42,035 nucleotides of DNA from Nitrospira sp. (GCA_005116955.1 SWDI01000005.1:264928-306962); one strand, 5' to 3'; positions 28,805 to 36,684 are shown, counted from the first letter of the stretch. Notes: a model not told the origin generated them from the sequence alone. Made by a program: numbers and translations.

Positions 28805-29499
28805 ATACCGTCATCGCATCTCCTTATCCTTATCCATTGCCGGCGAAAGGCTCAGGCAATCACGTGGCATTGGTGATCATTGATATGCAGCGCGATTTCG
28901 TCGAGCAGGGCGGATTCGGCGCGGCGCTTGGGAATACGGTCGAACATCTGCAGAAAATTGTGCCGACCGTCGCGAAACTCCTCAAGACTTTTCGTGAGTT
29001 GGGATTGCCGGTGATTCACACGAGGGAGGGCCATCGCCCCGATCTCTCAGATTGTCCGCCGGCCAAGAGACGGCGTGGAGAGTCCACGCTCCGCATCGGC
29101 GACCCCGGTCCGATGGGACGCATTCTGGTTTTGGGAGAGCCGGGAAACGATATCGTCCCGGAGCTGCACCCTGCGACCGGCGAACTCGTCATTGACAAGC
29201 CGGGCAAGGGGGCATTCTACGCCACCAATTTACAGGAACGTCTGAAGACGCTCGGCATCACTCACCTGGTGTTTACCGGCGTCACGACGGAAGTCTGTGT
29301 GCAAACCAGCATGAGAGAAGCCAACGACCGAGGTTTTGAATGTCTCCTGGTCGAGGATGGGACGGAAAGCTATTTCCCCGAGTTTAAACAGGCCACAGTC
29401 CGCATGATCCAATCGCAAGGCGGCATTGTCGGCTGGGTCACATCGGCTGATCGTCTCATCGAATCTCTTCAGCAGACCTATGCAGGGAGCACCTCGTGA
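28801..29499 (+). CDS. Second cysteine hydrolase (isochorismatase family), paralogue of the biuret-hydrolase-like gene
   Basis: The protein has 232 residues; its ATG overlaps the ATPase stop (ATGA). The triad is Asp28 (IIDMQRDFV), Lys133 ([10 protein letters not shown]) and Cys166 ([17 protein letters not shown]). It shares [24 protein letters not shown] and [13 protein letters not shown] with the preceding hydrolase but lacks its [11 protein letters not shown] and CCGATD segments and has [11 protein letters not shown] instead. It therefore probably acts on a different, related substrate. Triuret hydrolase, which makes the precursor of biuret, belongs to the same family and is known next to biuret hydrolase in some soil bacteria, so it is a leading candidate. 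Ureidoacrylate-type or other amide hydrolysis cannot be excluded. Confidence 0.85.
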   Translation: MNTVIASPYPYPLPAKGSGNHVALVIIDMQRDFVEQGGFGAALGNTVEHLQKIVPTVAKLLKTFRELGLPVIHTREGHRPDLSDCPPAKRRRGESTLRIGDPGPMGRILVLGEPGNDIVPELHPATGELVIDKPGKGAFYATNLQERLKTLGITHLVFTGVTTEVCVQTSMREANDRGFECLLVEDGTESYFPEFKQATVRMIQSQGGIVGWVTSADRLIESLQQTYAGSTS

Positions 29500-29891
29500 A
29501 TCAGAACGGCGTGCTGCTCGCGGTCAACGGCACGCTGATGCGAGGACTCAAACTTAACCACAACATGGTGGCGGCCAAGGCAACGTTTGTTCGGGAGACG
29601 ATGACCGAGTCAACATATCGGCTCTGGACGATCAACGACGTGCATCCCGCGATGCTGCGCGTCACCGATGGGACCGGCGTGAAGGTGGCGGTCGAAGTCT
29701 GGTCAGTACCCACTGTAGGGCTGGCGGGGATCTTGCTGAACGAACCCCCGGGTCTGTGCATCGGAAAGGTGCGGTTGGAAGACGGGAGCATTGTCTTGGG
29801 CGTGTTGGGTGAGCCAGCGCTCGTCGAAGGTCATCGGGAGATCACCGAATTCGGTGGCTGGCGGTCATATATAGCCCAGCATCCCCGCTAG
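29496..29891 (+). CDS. Stand-alone allophanate-hydrolase C-terminal-like domain protein
   Basis: The protein has 131 residues from a GTG overlapping the previous stop (GTGA). Its layout matches the C-terminal domain of allophanate hydrolases (AtzF, yeast DUR1,2): an [18 protein letters not shown] start, [24 protein letters not shown] and the ending [12 protein letters not shown], comparable to the HFGGWRAYLA ending of AtzF. That domain, with a gamma-glutamylcyclotransferase-like fold, decarboxylates N-carboxycarbamate in the two-step breakdown of allophanate. The amidase domain that normally precedes it is absent here and nowhere else in the window. Its presence at the end of the operon is the strongest independent hint that allophanate-type chemistry is involved. 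It may act on another N-carboxylated product. Confidence 0.75.
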   Translation: MNQNGVLLAVNGTLMRGLKLNHNMVAAKATFVRETMTESTYRLWTINDVHPAMLRVTDGTGVKVAVEVWSVPTVGLAGILLNEPPGLCIGKVRLEDGSIVLGVLGEPALVEGHREITEFGGWRSYIAQHPR

Positions 29892-29912
29892 GACTTCTCA
29901 AACAAGAAGTCC
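29891..29912 (+). terminator. Hairpin at the end of the ureide operon
   Basis: GGACTTCT and AGAAGTCC form a perfect eight-base stem with a CAAACA loop, beginning in the last base of the TAG stop. No U-run follows, so it is a poor intrinsic terminator; it may protect the mRNA 3' end or assist Rho-dependent ending. Confidence 0.4.
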
Positions 29913-30015
29913 CGTATGATGCATACGGTTCAAGGCTACAGCCTCTTCGAATAGGACCGAGCATACGCCGGTTCTGTGGATCAGATTGATTTGTCACGGA
30001 CGCTGGCCAGAATTA

Positions 30016-30048
30016 AAGAGGGAGGTTGCGATTTCGCACCTCCCTCTT
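30016..30048 (-). terminator. Intrinsic terminator of the SmbP-like gene
   Basis: On the minus strand a long stem (AAGAGGGAGGT-GCGA paired with TCGC-ACCTCCCTCTT, one bulged base) is followed by TTTAATTCT. It lies 13 bases after the stop of the gene ending at 30061. It could also stop transcripts arriving from the plus strand, where the bases after the stem are less U-rich. Confidence 0.75.
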
Positions 30049-30060
30049 CCCCGACAGAGT

Positions 30061-30360
30061 TTACTTCGCCTTGCCTTTTGGCTTTGCCGAAGCCTGTTCG
30101 GCATGCGCGAGGGACTCCTCCGCATGCTTCATTGATTCCTTGGCATGTTCAAGCGCTTCCTTCGCGTGAGGGTCGTTGCTGCCCTGTATCGCTTCTTCCA
30201 GATGCTTAATGGCCTCTTTCTCGTGCGCAATTCCTTCCTTCGCGTGCTTGATGGTTTCCTGCACATGCCCAGCGCCCTTGGCAAATGCGACACTCGAAAC
30301 CCCACCCGCGAGAAGACTGCAGACCGCAACCGCAACAACACCAGCTTTCAATTGTGTCAT
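30061..30360 (-). CDS. SmbP-like small periplasmic metal-binding protein
   Basis: The protein has 99 residues from the ATG at 30358-30360 (GGAGGGGG site); the longer frame to 30564 has no export signal at its start. A signal peptide ends at about residue 28 (SSVAFA). The mature protein is an amphipathic helix-rich repeat of the form HAKEA/HLEEA/HAEES with a His about every seven to ten residues, ending in a Lys-rich tail. This resembles SmbP of Nitrosomonas europaea, a four-helix periplasmic protein that binds several copper ions. A role in copper buffering fits the two copper-related groups in the window. It is a single gene with its own terminator. Confidence 0.8.
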   Translation of the reverse strand: MTQLKAGVVAVAVCSLLAGGVSSVAFAKGAGHVQETIKHAKEGIAHEKEAIKHLEEAIQGSNDPHAKEALEHAKESMKHAEESLAHAEQASAKPKGKAK

Positions 30361-30595
30361 ACCCCCTCCACATGGTTTGATTGATGACGTCCGAACCCTG
30401 GGACAAGTATACACAGAGTATGCCCTCAGGCAAACATCATCGTCCCAAGCGTCGCACGCACACAACTTTAGGAAATGGATTGTGCTGTGTGTCCCCGAAG
30501 GGCCAGGGAGTCGGAAGGAGGCAACCACCGACTCCCTGGTCAGGCCTGGAAGAAGAGTGCGCAACTACCAGACCCGTTTCCTTTGATTATCCACC

Positions 30596-30637
30596 GAGTG
30601 ACGCGAGAACGCCGCTGGCGGACTTTTTCAGCATCCT
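30596..30637. repeat. Palindromic intergenic element, right-end fragment (copy C)
   Basis: Forty-two bases match the right arm of copies A and B (GCGAGAACGC-GCTGGCGGA-CTTTTTCAGCATCCT). The left arm is missing, so this copy is truncated. Confidence 0.75.
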
Positions 30638-30664
30638 GTTAGACATCTTCGACAGAAATGAGCC

Positions 30665-30733
30665 GGGGCGGAGGTAGACGGAGGCAACACCTGCGCCCCG
30701 GATCGGTCCGAGCGAGGGGGCGGCTCGACCGGA
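30665..30733. repeat. GC-rich double-hairpin module, copy 1
   Basis: GGGGCG at 30665-30670 pairs with CGCCCC at 30694-30699; a second, decayed stem follows around TCCGAGC and GCTCG. It lies 27 bases after the truncated palindromic element. It resembles copies 2 and 3 in layout and wording, though it is the most degenerate. Confidence 0.55.
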
Positions 30734-30934
30734 CATCGATAGCTCGATACTTCTCGAATGGATCGGAATCATTCAATCATTTCTTCCATCACAGATACAT
30801 GCCGATGATCACAAGTATCCTCAACATCAGGCTCACCAGCACACGGCATTGAGGTACAGTCCTGCCCTGTGAAGACCATAAGAGCCAGGCGCTGACTCGT
30901 ATTGCCGGTACATTAGGCTTGCTGAAAATATAGG

Positions 30935-31004
30935 GCGGGGTAAAGGAGGAGGCAGTCAACCTTCACCCCGCGCTTAGTCCGAGCCGGAGGGCCGCCTGCT
31001 CGGA
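30935..31004. repeat. GC-rich double-hairpin module, copy 2
   Basis: GCGGGGT at 30935-30941 pairs perfectly with ACCCCGC at 30965-30971. TCCGAGC at 30978-30984 pairs with GCTCGGA at 30998-31004 around a CGGAGGGC-type loop. The same second stem and loop recur at 37822-37848. Confidence 0.7.
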
Positions 31005-31090
31005 CGGTTTACCTAAACAGTTTGGTTATGAAATAGACGCACTCAGGCTGCATTCATACCAGCGCGCAGAGCACGGCCACGCGGTACGGA

Positions 31091-31462
31091 TTAGCCAATT
31101 CTGACGAAGAAAACCGAAGGAGGTGCCCGCGAATGGATCGCGGAGGAAGATGTGGCGTAAGGAAGTCCGGCTGAAGTGAATTCTGCTGGCCCACTCACCA
31201 AATCTCTGACAGCTGGTTGTGGGCCACCTTCCGCTATGGTGTCCGCTGTAGCCTGACAAGCCCAGGCACAGAACTGGTCTGTGGCAGATGAGCCGTCGTC
31301 TGCGTGATGGTGATGGTGATCATTCAACACCTGCTGAGCATGCGTAACCATGCAGCTGGCGTTCATCCCCGAAAGCGCCACATAGATCAATGCCACACCG
31401 ACGATCACGGTGTGATGGATCAACCTATCTGGATATTTCCTGTACCTCATCATCGCAATCAT
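31091..31462 (-). CDS. DUF2946-like His-rich small membrane or exported protein (second copy)
   Basis: The frame has 123 codons with candidate starts at codons 1, 4 and 5 and no clear ribosome site. An N-terminal hydrophobic segment (HHTVIVGVALIYVALSGM) is followed by HDHHHHH-like histidines (DHHHHHADDG), then FCAWACQATAD and, near the end, HSRAPPSVFF. The same C-A-W-A-C-Q and S-R-A-P-P elements appear in the protein at 34487-34792. This supports a real family. The gene stands 25 bases downstream of an HTH protein gene on the same strand. A metal-binding role is likely from the histidines and cysteines, but not established. Confidence 0.6.
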   Translation of the reverse strand: MIAMMRYRKYPDRLIHHTVIVGVALIYVALSGMNASCMVTHAQQVLNDHHHHHADDGSSATDQFCAWACQATADTIAEGGPQPAVRDLVSGPAEFTSAGLPYATSSSAIHSRAPPSVFFVRIG

Positions 31463-31487
31463 TTATATGTGAATCTTCAAATACTGT

Positions 31488-31793
31488 CTACCGACGTTTG
31501 CTCATGGATGCTACAGTCGGGTCAAGAAAAGCAGTGGATAGCTTATGAATGTATTGATCGCTGCCATGAACCGCCACATCACTCTGATTCGCTTCAATCA
31601 AACTCGTGATTGAAGCGTGAAAAATGCGCACACTGCCCTTGCCAATCTTTGTCCCTCGTAATCGCCCTTCCTCTACCCATCGATAGATCGTCCAGCGACT
31701 GACTGAGAGCACAGCAGCAGCTTCTCCCACTCGCAGCAATGTTTTTTCCTTGGTGCCAGTCAACGCTCTGCTTGCTTTATCCGTCATAAGCAT
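31488..31793 (-). CDS. Excisionase-type helix-turn-helix DNA-binding protein
   Basis: The protein has 101 residues with an AAGGAGGTG site before the ATG at 31791-31793. Residues 20-65 (LLRVGEAAAVLSVSRWTIYRWVEEGRLRG, given in two parts as GEAAAVLSVSRWTIYRW and VEEGRLRGTKIG) form an HTH_17/MerR-like winged helix of the excisionase family. The tail is unfamiliar. No integrase or phage gene is present, so it is more likely a small transcription regulator or a leftover of a mobile element than an active excisionase. It may control the adjacent DUF2946-like gene. Confidence 0.8.
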   Translation of the reverse strand: MLMTDKASRALTGTKEKTLLRVGEAAAVLSVSRWTIYRWVEEGRLRGTKIGKGSVRIFHASITSLIEANQSDVAVHGSDQYIHKLSTAFLDPTVASMSKRR

Positions 31794-32018
31794 TGCACAC
31801 CTCCTTCATGAACGTGGCAGGTTTCCTTAGTTCTTGAACTGTATGGGCTTCACTCGCTTCGCTCCATCTCTCGCTGAAGAAACAGCACGGGGCAGAGACC
31901 AATGGACATGCGCCTCCACCCCGCACTGGCCGAGAGTTGAAACCACCAAACTCGAACCGATCACCGATCCTTTTATTCCGAGTAAGGGAGTCATGCTTCG
32001 ATCGCTCGTATCACTCTA

Positions 32019-33968
32019 CTAAAAGAGCCCAAGCGTGACACCGCCGTAAATTGCCCGTCCGTATCCAGCGAAGAAAATCTGTTGGCCTGCAGCCGCGGCA
32101 TGATTTTCACCACCGATGACCTGTCCAGAGGCGGCATATTTCGTATCGGCTACGTTATCGACTTCGATAAACACTTTCGCGAATCGGAACCATGACGATT
32201 TTGGAATTTCGATATTCTTGTACACATTGACGTTCCCGATCACATAGGAGGGAAATCCAAACGTATTACTGTTATTCAAGAAATAGCTGTTGGAATAGTT
32301 GCCTTCGATCCACGCGCCCAACCCCGCCGGCGCATGGTAGTACTCCAGCTTGCCGTTCAAGATGTCGGTCGGCACATTCGGCACATGTTTTCCATCACGG
32401 ACCAGGAATCCGGCAGCCGTCCGATCCGAGAAATTAATGTACTCCGAGTCGATATGTGTATAGGCGCCGGAGACCCGCAGCCCCGTCACCGGCCGCCAAT
32501 CGGCGAAGACTTCGACTCCGCGGTACCGGGAAGAGTCGGCATTCACTGAAGCCGTGTTATTCCCGGAAATAACCTGCGTAATGATTTCGTCTTTATAAAA
32601 GGTGTAAAACGCAGCGACATGGACCAACAACGTCGGATGCAGCTTCATCTCCGTGCCGATTTCCAAGTTCAGGTTTTTCTGTGGCTTCAAGCTAAAGTTG
32701 GTGCCAGGTTGCCCTGTGATGGGATCACGCAGCAGGGCAGCGAATTGTGGGATGCCGTACCCGGTCGACGCCCTGATCCAATAGCGGTAGTCAGGTGACG
32801 GTTTCCAGGTGATTGACCCTTCTGGTGCCCAGTTGGAAAAGGTGCGGTTCGCGCTCGAGCGTGAAGCCAACGCACCGGTCGCATCGTAGTTCGTGGCATG
32901 CACGCTGAGGCGAGACTGTTCAAACCCGAGCCCAACCGCCAAGATCCAGTTCGGCAAGAATTCCAATTCCTCGCGGATACGGCCACCGATATTGAAAATG
33001 GACCCACGGCTGTTCTGGATCAACGTCCCTTTGGTCCCAAAGCTATCCGCCAGATTCTGTAAGGAGTTGCCCTTCTGCTCCATTTGATTGACGAAGAAAC
33101 CCACATAGCTCCGCAAAGGCAAGGCCCCCAACTTACCGTCATGACGTAAATCGGCATAGCTCTTGTAGTTGGGGTTCGTGTTCTCGCTCACTTGCGAAAA
33201 TGACTGCTGGATATCCTTGACGTCGTAATCCGCCTCGACGGTCAAGACGGTATTCGCATCGATCTGCCGCTCGTAGATTCCGCCGACAATCGTGCGCCGA
33301 TCGACCCGACTTTGATTGAGCAAAAGCGCATTGGCGCAGCCGCCGCTGAACGTTCCAGGCGTACACGTTGTCTGAGCACCGCCGGCCTGCCGCTCATCGG
33401 AAAAAAACTGATTCTGCGTGAGTCTCGTCGGTACTTTCGTGTTGAGCCAATTGGTGATGGCCTTGAAGTAGAAATTCTGCCGGTCATCGATCTTGTAGCG
33501 AACATTGAAGTTGAGTGTTTGGGTGCTGAAATTGCTGTGCCTGATATAGCCGTCTTCCGATGAATGACTCCCGAACATGGCGATATCGAACTTCTCCGTT
33601 TCCTGACCGATGGCAACCCCGTACTTCTGATATCCATAGGACCCGCCCGAAAAGAAGGTCTCCAGCCCGCGAATGTCGCTGCCTCGCCTGGTGCGGAAGT
33701 GGACCATCCCACCCAACGCATAATTGTCGTACAGGGAGGAGGACGCGCCTCGAATCACTTCCACGCTTCGCATGAACCACGGATCATGAATGTCGAGCCG
33801 CGAAAGGCCGTCGGATTGGGTCTGGATGAATCCGTCTTCGTAGACCTTGATATCCCGAATAGCAAAGGTCGTCTTGGCGCCCTGCCCACGGATCATCATG
33901 CTGAAGTCGCGAGGCCCGTTGGCCTGCCGCAGCACCACACCGGGAAGTGATTCCATGGATTCCTTCAT
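32019..33968 (-). CDS. TonB-dependent outer-membrane receptor, main part (frameshifted from its N-terminus)
   Basis: This 649-codon frame holds most of the plug domain (SLPGVVLRQANGPRDF, MIRGQGAKTTFAIRD, RSVEVIRGASSSLYDNYALGG) and the whole 22-strand barrel, ending in the aromatic residue expected of outer-membrane proteins (TLGLF). It lacks a signal peptide and the first plug strands; these are in the overlapping frame 33965-34381. Joining the two frames near 34000-34030 gives a normal receptor. TonB, a BNR protein and a TlpA-like thioredoxin are encoded upstream on the same strand, so the receptor probably imports a metal chelate energised by that TonB. The substrate (siderophore, copper chelate or other) is not readable. 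Confidence 0.85.
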   Translation of the reverse strand: MKESMESLPGVVLRQANGPRDFSMMIRGQGAKTTFAIRDIKVYEDGFIQTQSDGLSRLDIHDPWFMRSVEVIRGASSSLYDNYALGGMVHFRTRRGSDIRGLETFFSGGSYGYQKYGVAIGQETEKFDIAMFGSHSSEDGYIRHSNFSTQTLNFNVRYKIDDRQNFYFKAITNWLNTKVPTRLTQNQFFSDERQAGGAQTTCTPGTFSGGCANALLLNQSRVDRRTIVGGIYERQIDANTVLTVEADYDVKDIQQSFSQVSENTNPNYKSYADLRHDGKLGALPLRSYVGFFVNQMEQKGNSLQNLADSFGTKGTLIQNSRGSIFNIGGRIREELEFLPNWILAVGLGFEQSRLSVHATNYDATGALASRSSANRTFSNWAPEGSITWKPSPDYRYWIRASTGYGIPQFAALLRDPITGQPGTNFSLKPQKNLNLEIGTEMKLHPTLLVHVAAFYTFYKDEIITQVISGNNTASVNADSSRYRGVEVFADWRPVTGLRVSGAYTHIDSEYINFSDRTAAGFLVRDGKHVPNVPTDILNGKLEYYHAPAGLGAWIEGNYSNSYFLNNSNTFGFPSYVIGNVNVYKNIEIPKSSWFRFAKVFIEVDNVADTKYAASGQVIGGENHAAAAGQQIFFAGYGRAIYGGVTLGLF

Positions 33969-34381
33969 GGTTCTGGACGGCTGCGACTCTGTTTCAGAAG
34001 GAAGCGTCGCGGAAAGCGAGCACCTTCCGGTCTCTTCTGTAGACGCTTGCTGACGATGCTCATATCAGACAGATCGAAATCCGGTTGTGTTTCAGTGGGA
34101 GTGACCATTTCGGCCTCTGCGGAAGGCGACTCGACCTTCTTCTCCTTGATGATGGGTTGGCGCTCCGCTTCCGGTTTCGTCGAATCTTTTTTCTGCTGTA
34201 ACTCGTCCAATTCCTGCAGAATGGTCTTGAGCTGATCGCGCAGCTCTCTCTCACGCGGCAAGGCGGACGGATCGGCAGAAGGCGCTTCTTGCGCGATTCC
34301 TTCGCCTCCGACTGCCAACAACGCGACTAAACCAACTGCCATCGTATATCCCACTCGAAACGCTCGTACCCCTCCAAACAT
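33965..34381 (-). CDS. N-terminal part of the TonB-dependent receptor (separated by a frameshift)
   Basis: The frame has 138 codons and a GGAGGGAG site before its ATG. It encodes a signal peptide (about 1-30), a short coiled-coil linker (RERELRDQLKTILQELDEL), a charged Ser/Pro/Glu linker and the start of a TonB-receptor plug (DLSDMSIVSKRLQKRPEG). After that the frame becomes Arg-rich nonsense (RFPRRFLLKQSRSRPEP). In the next frame the same bases encode LSATLPSETESQPSRT followed directly by MKESMESLPGVVLRQ, which is the expected continuation. A one-base deletion, or a two-base insertion, therefore splits the gene. It may be a sequencing error, a decayed gene, or less likely programmed slippage. 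Confidence 0.75.
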   Translation of the reverse strand: MFGGVRAFRVGYTMAVGLVALLAVGGEGIAQEAPSADPSALPRERELRDQLKTILQELDELQQKKDSTKPEAERQPIIKEKKVESPSAEAEMVTPTETQPDFDLSDMSIVSKRLQKRPEGARFPRRFLLKQSRSRPEP

Positions 34382-34486
34382 GATTGCTCACTCCCTCCAT
34401 GTGGTTGAAAGAAACCGGTCGACGCGGAACCCCCATAAGGATCCCCGTCCATAACCCGACAAACACGATGTGAATCTAGAAGATGA

Positions 34487-34792
34487 TTAGCGAGGCGGCG
34501 CGCGAGAACGAGAAACCGTGCTAACGAGACGGGCTTGGGGGGGTGCGCTCACCAGCCGCTGCATCGTCACGAAGATAATGCTGACGAGGGCTGGTGCGGT
34601 GGCATGAATGCCGACCGTTGGATTTACCTGACAGGCCCAGGCACAAAACATGGAGTGGCCGGCATGAGAAGAACCGTGGTGAGCATGATCCGCCTTGTCT
34701 CTCGGCATGAAGAGACAGCCTGCCGCCCCTACTGCAAGCACGCTGTAGAGCAGGACCATCCCGACAACCAGTGGTGCGAACCAACGCTTCAT
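34487..34792 (-). CDS. DUF2946-like His-rich small exported protein (third copy)
   Basis: The protein has 101 residues. An N-terminal membrane or signal segment (WFAPLVVGMVLLYSVLAVGAAG, given as VVGMVLLYSVLAVGAAG) precedes DKADHAHHGSSHAGHSMF, then FCAWACQVNPTVG, and it ends in SRSRAPPR. Its ATG overlaps the stop of the TlpA-like gene by four bases, so translation is coupled. With the other three members in this window it defines a family of small His/Cys proteins lying next to copper or thioredoxin genes. Confidence 0.7.
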   Translation of the reverse strand: MKRWFAPLVVGMVLLYSVLAVGAAGCLFMPRDKADHAHHGSSHAGHSMFCAWACQVNPTVGIHATAPALVSIIFVTMQRLVSAPPQARLVSTVSRSRAPPR

Positions 34793-35355
34793 GGCATGCC
34801 TTCAAGGACATGCCGCACCAGCGCGGCTGACTCTTCACTATCCCAGGCTCGAGGTCCGACGGCACGACCAATAGCTCGACCGTCTTGTGTAATGAGGACG
34901 GTCGTCGGCAAACCCCGCACCATGAAGGACCTCGAAACGTCTTCATGCTGATCGAACAGCACGGGCAGTCGGATGCCCAGATGATCGAGAAACTGCTTGA
35001 TCCCTAAGGGATGCATGTCCGTGGTAATCGTCACGACCTGAAACTGCGTGGGATCGAACTGTGACTGGAGTTTGGCAAGCGAGGGCATTTCCTCTTTACA
35101 AGGCCCGCACCACGTCGCCCAGAAGTTCAGGAGTACGACCTTCCCTGCCAGTTCTTTGGAGTGGACCGTTCCGCCATCGAGCCCCTGGAGGTCGAACGCT
35201 GCGATCGGTGCACCAGCCGTGATTCGTGTGACACGCAGCGCGGCAAAGGGATCGCTCGCTGCGGTAGCAGCATGTAGCGAAGCGCCGGCGTCAAGAGTCA
35301 GCAGACACCCGGAAAGAAATAGACCACTCAGCAAATCGCGTGTTTTACGGTCCAT
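34789..35355 (-). CDS. TlpA-like periplasmic thioredoxin
   Basis: The protein has 188 residues with an N-terminal signal or anchor (LLSGLFLSGCLLTLDAG). The thioredoxin fold contains NFWATWCGPCKEEMP with Cys83 and Cys86, and a cis-proline in RGLPTTVLI. It belongs to the TlpA/ResA group, which reduce disulfides in exported proteins such as apocytochromes or copper-binding proteins. The start (GGAG three bases upstream) lies 11 bases inside the end of the BNR gene. Its position in a TonB and metal-uptake operon suggests it keeps the cysteines of the following His/Cys protein reduced. Confidence 0.88.
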   Translation of the reverse strand: MDRKTRDLLSGLFLSGCLLTLDAGASLHAATAASDPFAALRVTRITAGAPIAAFDLQGLDGGTVHSKELAGKVVLLNFWATWCGPCKEEMPSLAKLQSQFDPTQFQVVTITTDMHPLGIKQFLDHLGIRLPVLFDQHEDVSRSFMVRGLPTTVLITQDGRAIGRAVGPRAWDSEESAALVRHVLEGMP

Positions 35356-36622
35356 GATCTCCGGTCTTTTCCGCCGTCACGTTGACCAGTGGAAACTGCA
35401 TGGTTTGGAGAACCAGCCGGTGTGCCGGCATGGCATGTTCCTTCCACCCCATCACCACCGTTCCAGACTGATTGACTGCCACTGTCGGCGTCTGTCCATT
35501 TTTCTCGTTCAGCTTGATCGGCGCATTGAACGACCGACCACGATCGAGAGAAAAGCTGGCCACGACCTCCCGGCGAACAGGTGACTGTTCTTCCCAGACC
35601 ACGGCAATCCGTCCTGCCGGATCGACCGCCATCTGCGGATGGTCGGGGAAAGTCCCCTTGGAACGATTGAGCTGTTGCTTGTTTGAAAACGTTTTGCCCT
35701 GATCGTCGGAATAGGCCAGGTAGATCGCAGGCATCTCATCGGCGCCCTCGGTGTACCACACCACATAGAGCCGCCCTTGTCGATCAACCGCGAGGGAGGC
35801 CGGACGATGGGGGCAGGCCGGATAGACCCACCGATCATTGCCGACCACAACCGACGAAGAAAATGTTTCACCGCCGTCAGTCGATCGCGAGACGACAGTC
35901 TCACGAATATTGCCCTCGAAAATCTTTCGCCACGCGACGTAGGCCACTCCATCGGTAGATGTCGCAACTGTCGTCCTGCAGCAGACGCAGGTCTCGTCGT
36001 CGATCTTAAGGTTCTTCGCGATCGTGCGACCCTGATCCGTCGATCTCGCCACGAATGTTCCTGGTTCCTTTTTCCCTTCGCGGCCGTCGATCCAAGCCAT
36101 GTGCACAACCCCATCCGGGGCGACATGAATCGAATCGAACGTGTGCTGAATGACTTGACCGTCGTCGTTCACGAGCACTGATGGTACGAACGTCCGCCCT
36201 CCATCGGTGGATCGGCTGAGCCGCAGCTCTCCGGCAAACGGCTTCTCCGGCGTGATCTTCGGATGCGTCTGCGACCAGGTCACAAACACGTCATTCCCGC
36301 GAATAGCTACAGCTGGAGATTCTTGCCGATAATAGACATACTCGGTTGGCTGGTTGACGGGGACTGGAGTTCCAAGGGGACCACCTGGCTTGTCCGATTT
36401 CGCAAACAAGATCGTGCGGGTTTCCTTCTCTTCCTCCACCCAGGCAGCTGAGATAAATCCTTGGTTATCGATCTGAACCGACGGGCCGACCACGCTCTTC
36501 ACTTGGTGGACGGTCATGCTCTTAGGCCCCAGCCGGATGGCTGGCTCGGACGTCTCAGCCCACGCCGGTATCGCGACAAGCGATGGCAGCATCACAAGGA
36601 GTGCCGCAGCGAATCTCTTCAT
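35345..36622 (-). CDS. Exported BNR-repeat (sialidase-fold) propeller protein
   Basis: The protein has 425 residues from the ATG at 36620-36622 (AGGGGGA site) with a signal peptide ending at WAET. Five Asp-box motifs are visible: SRSTDGGRTF, ARSTDQGRTI, SRSTDGGETF, AYSDDQGKTF and SFSLDRGRSF. They indicate a six-bladed beta-propeller of the sialidase fold. The catalytic arginine triad and Tyr of true sialidases are not evident, so an enzymatic sialidase is unlikely; a periplasmic or surface binding role is more plausible. It lies between tonB and the TlpA-like gene on the same strand. Confidence 0.8.
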   Translation of the reverse strand: MKRFAAALLVMLPSLVAIPAWAETSEPAIRLGPKSMTVHQVKSVVGPSVQIDNQGFISAAWVEEEKETRTILFAKSDKPGGPLGTPVPVNQPTEYVYYRQESPAVAIRGNDVFVTWSQTHPKITPEKPFAGELRLSRSTDGGRTFVPSVLVNDDGQVIQHTFDSIHVAPDGVVHMAWIDGREGKKEPGTFVARSTDQGRTIAKNLKIDDETCVCCRTTVATSTDGVAYVAWRKIFEGNIRETVVSRSTDGGETFSSSVVVGNDRWVYPACPHRPASLAVDRQGRLYVVWYTEGADEMPAIYLAYSDDQGKTFSNKQQLNRSKGTFPDHPQMAVDPAGRIAVVWEEQSPVRREVVASFSLDRGRSFNAPIKLNEKNGQTPTVAVNQSGTVVMGWKEHAMPAHRLVLQTMQFPLVNVTAEKTGDHGP

Positions 36623-36684
36623 CAATCCCCCTTCATGATCGTGAATCTGTTCGAGTCCTTGATGACCATCAAATTCACCCACGC

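Larger units (their letters stand above)
30361..31090. other. Gene-free, repeat-rich interval
   Basis: These 730 bases show no convincing reading frame on either strand. They contain a right-end fragment of the palindromic element and two copies of the double-hairpin GC module, with about 200 bases of lower-GC sequence between. No tRNA, IS end or CRISPR-like periodicity is visible. Confidence 0.6.

Noticed and set aside
16324-29891. Guanidine-use or allantoin-use locus
   Set aside because: No arginase-family guanidinase, allantoinase, allantoate amidohydrolase or ureidoglycolate dehydrogenase is present in the window.
30361-31090. CRISPR array or tRNA in the repeat-rich gap
   Set aside because: The repeats are few, unevenly spaced and hairpin-shaped, with no constant spacer length and no cloverleaf or CCA pattern.
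31488-31793. Prophage or integrative element marked by an excisionase
   Set aside because: No integrase, attachment duplication or other phage gene is near; the protein is just as well a small regulator.
35345-36622. Functional sialidase
   Set aside because: Asp-boxes are present, but I see no catalytic Arg triad with Tyr/Glu, and no sialic-acid genes are near.
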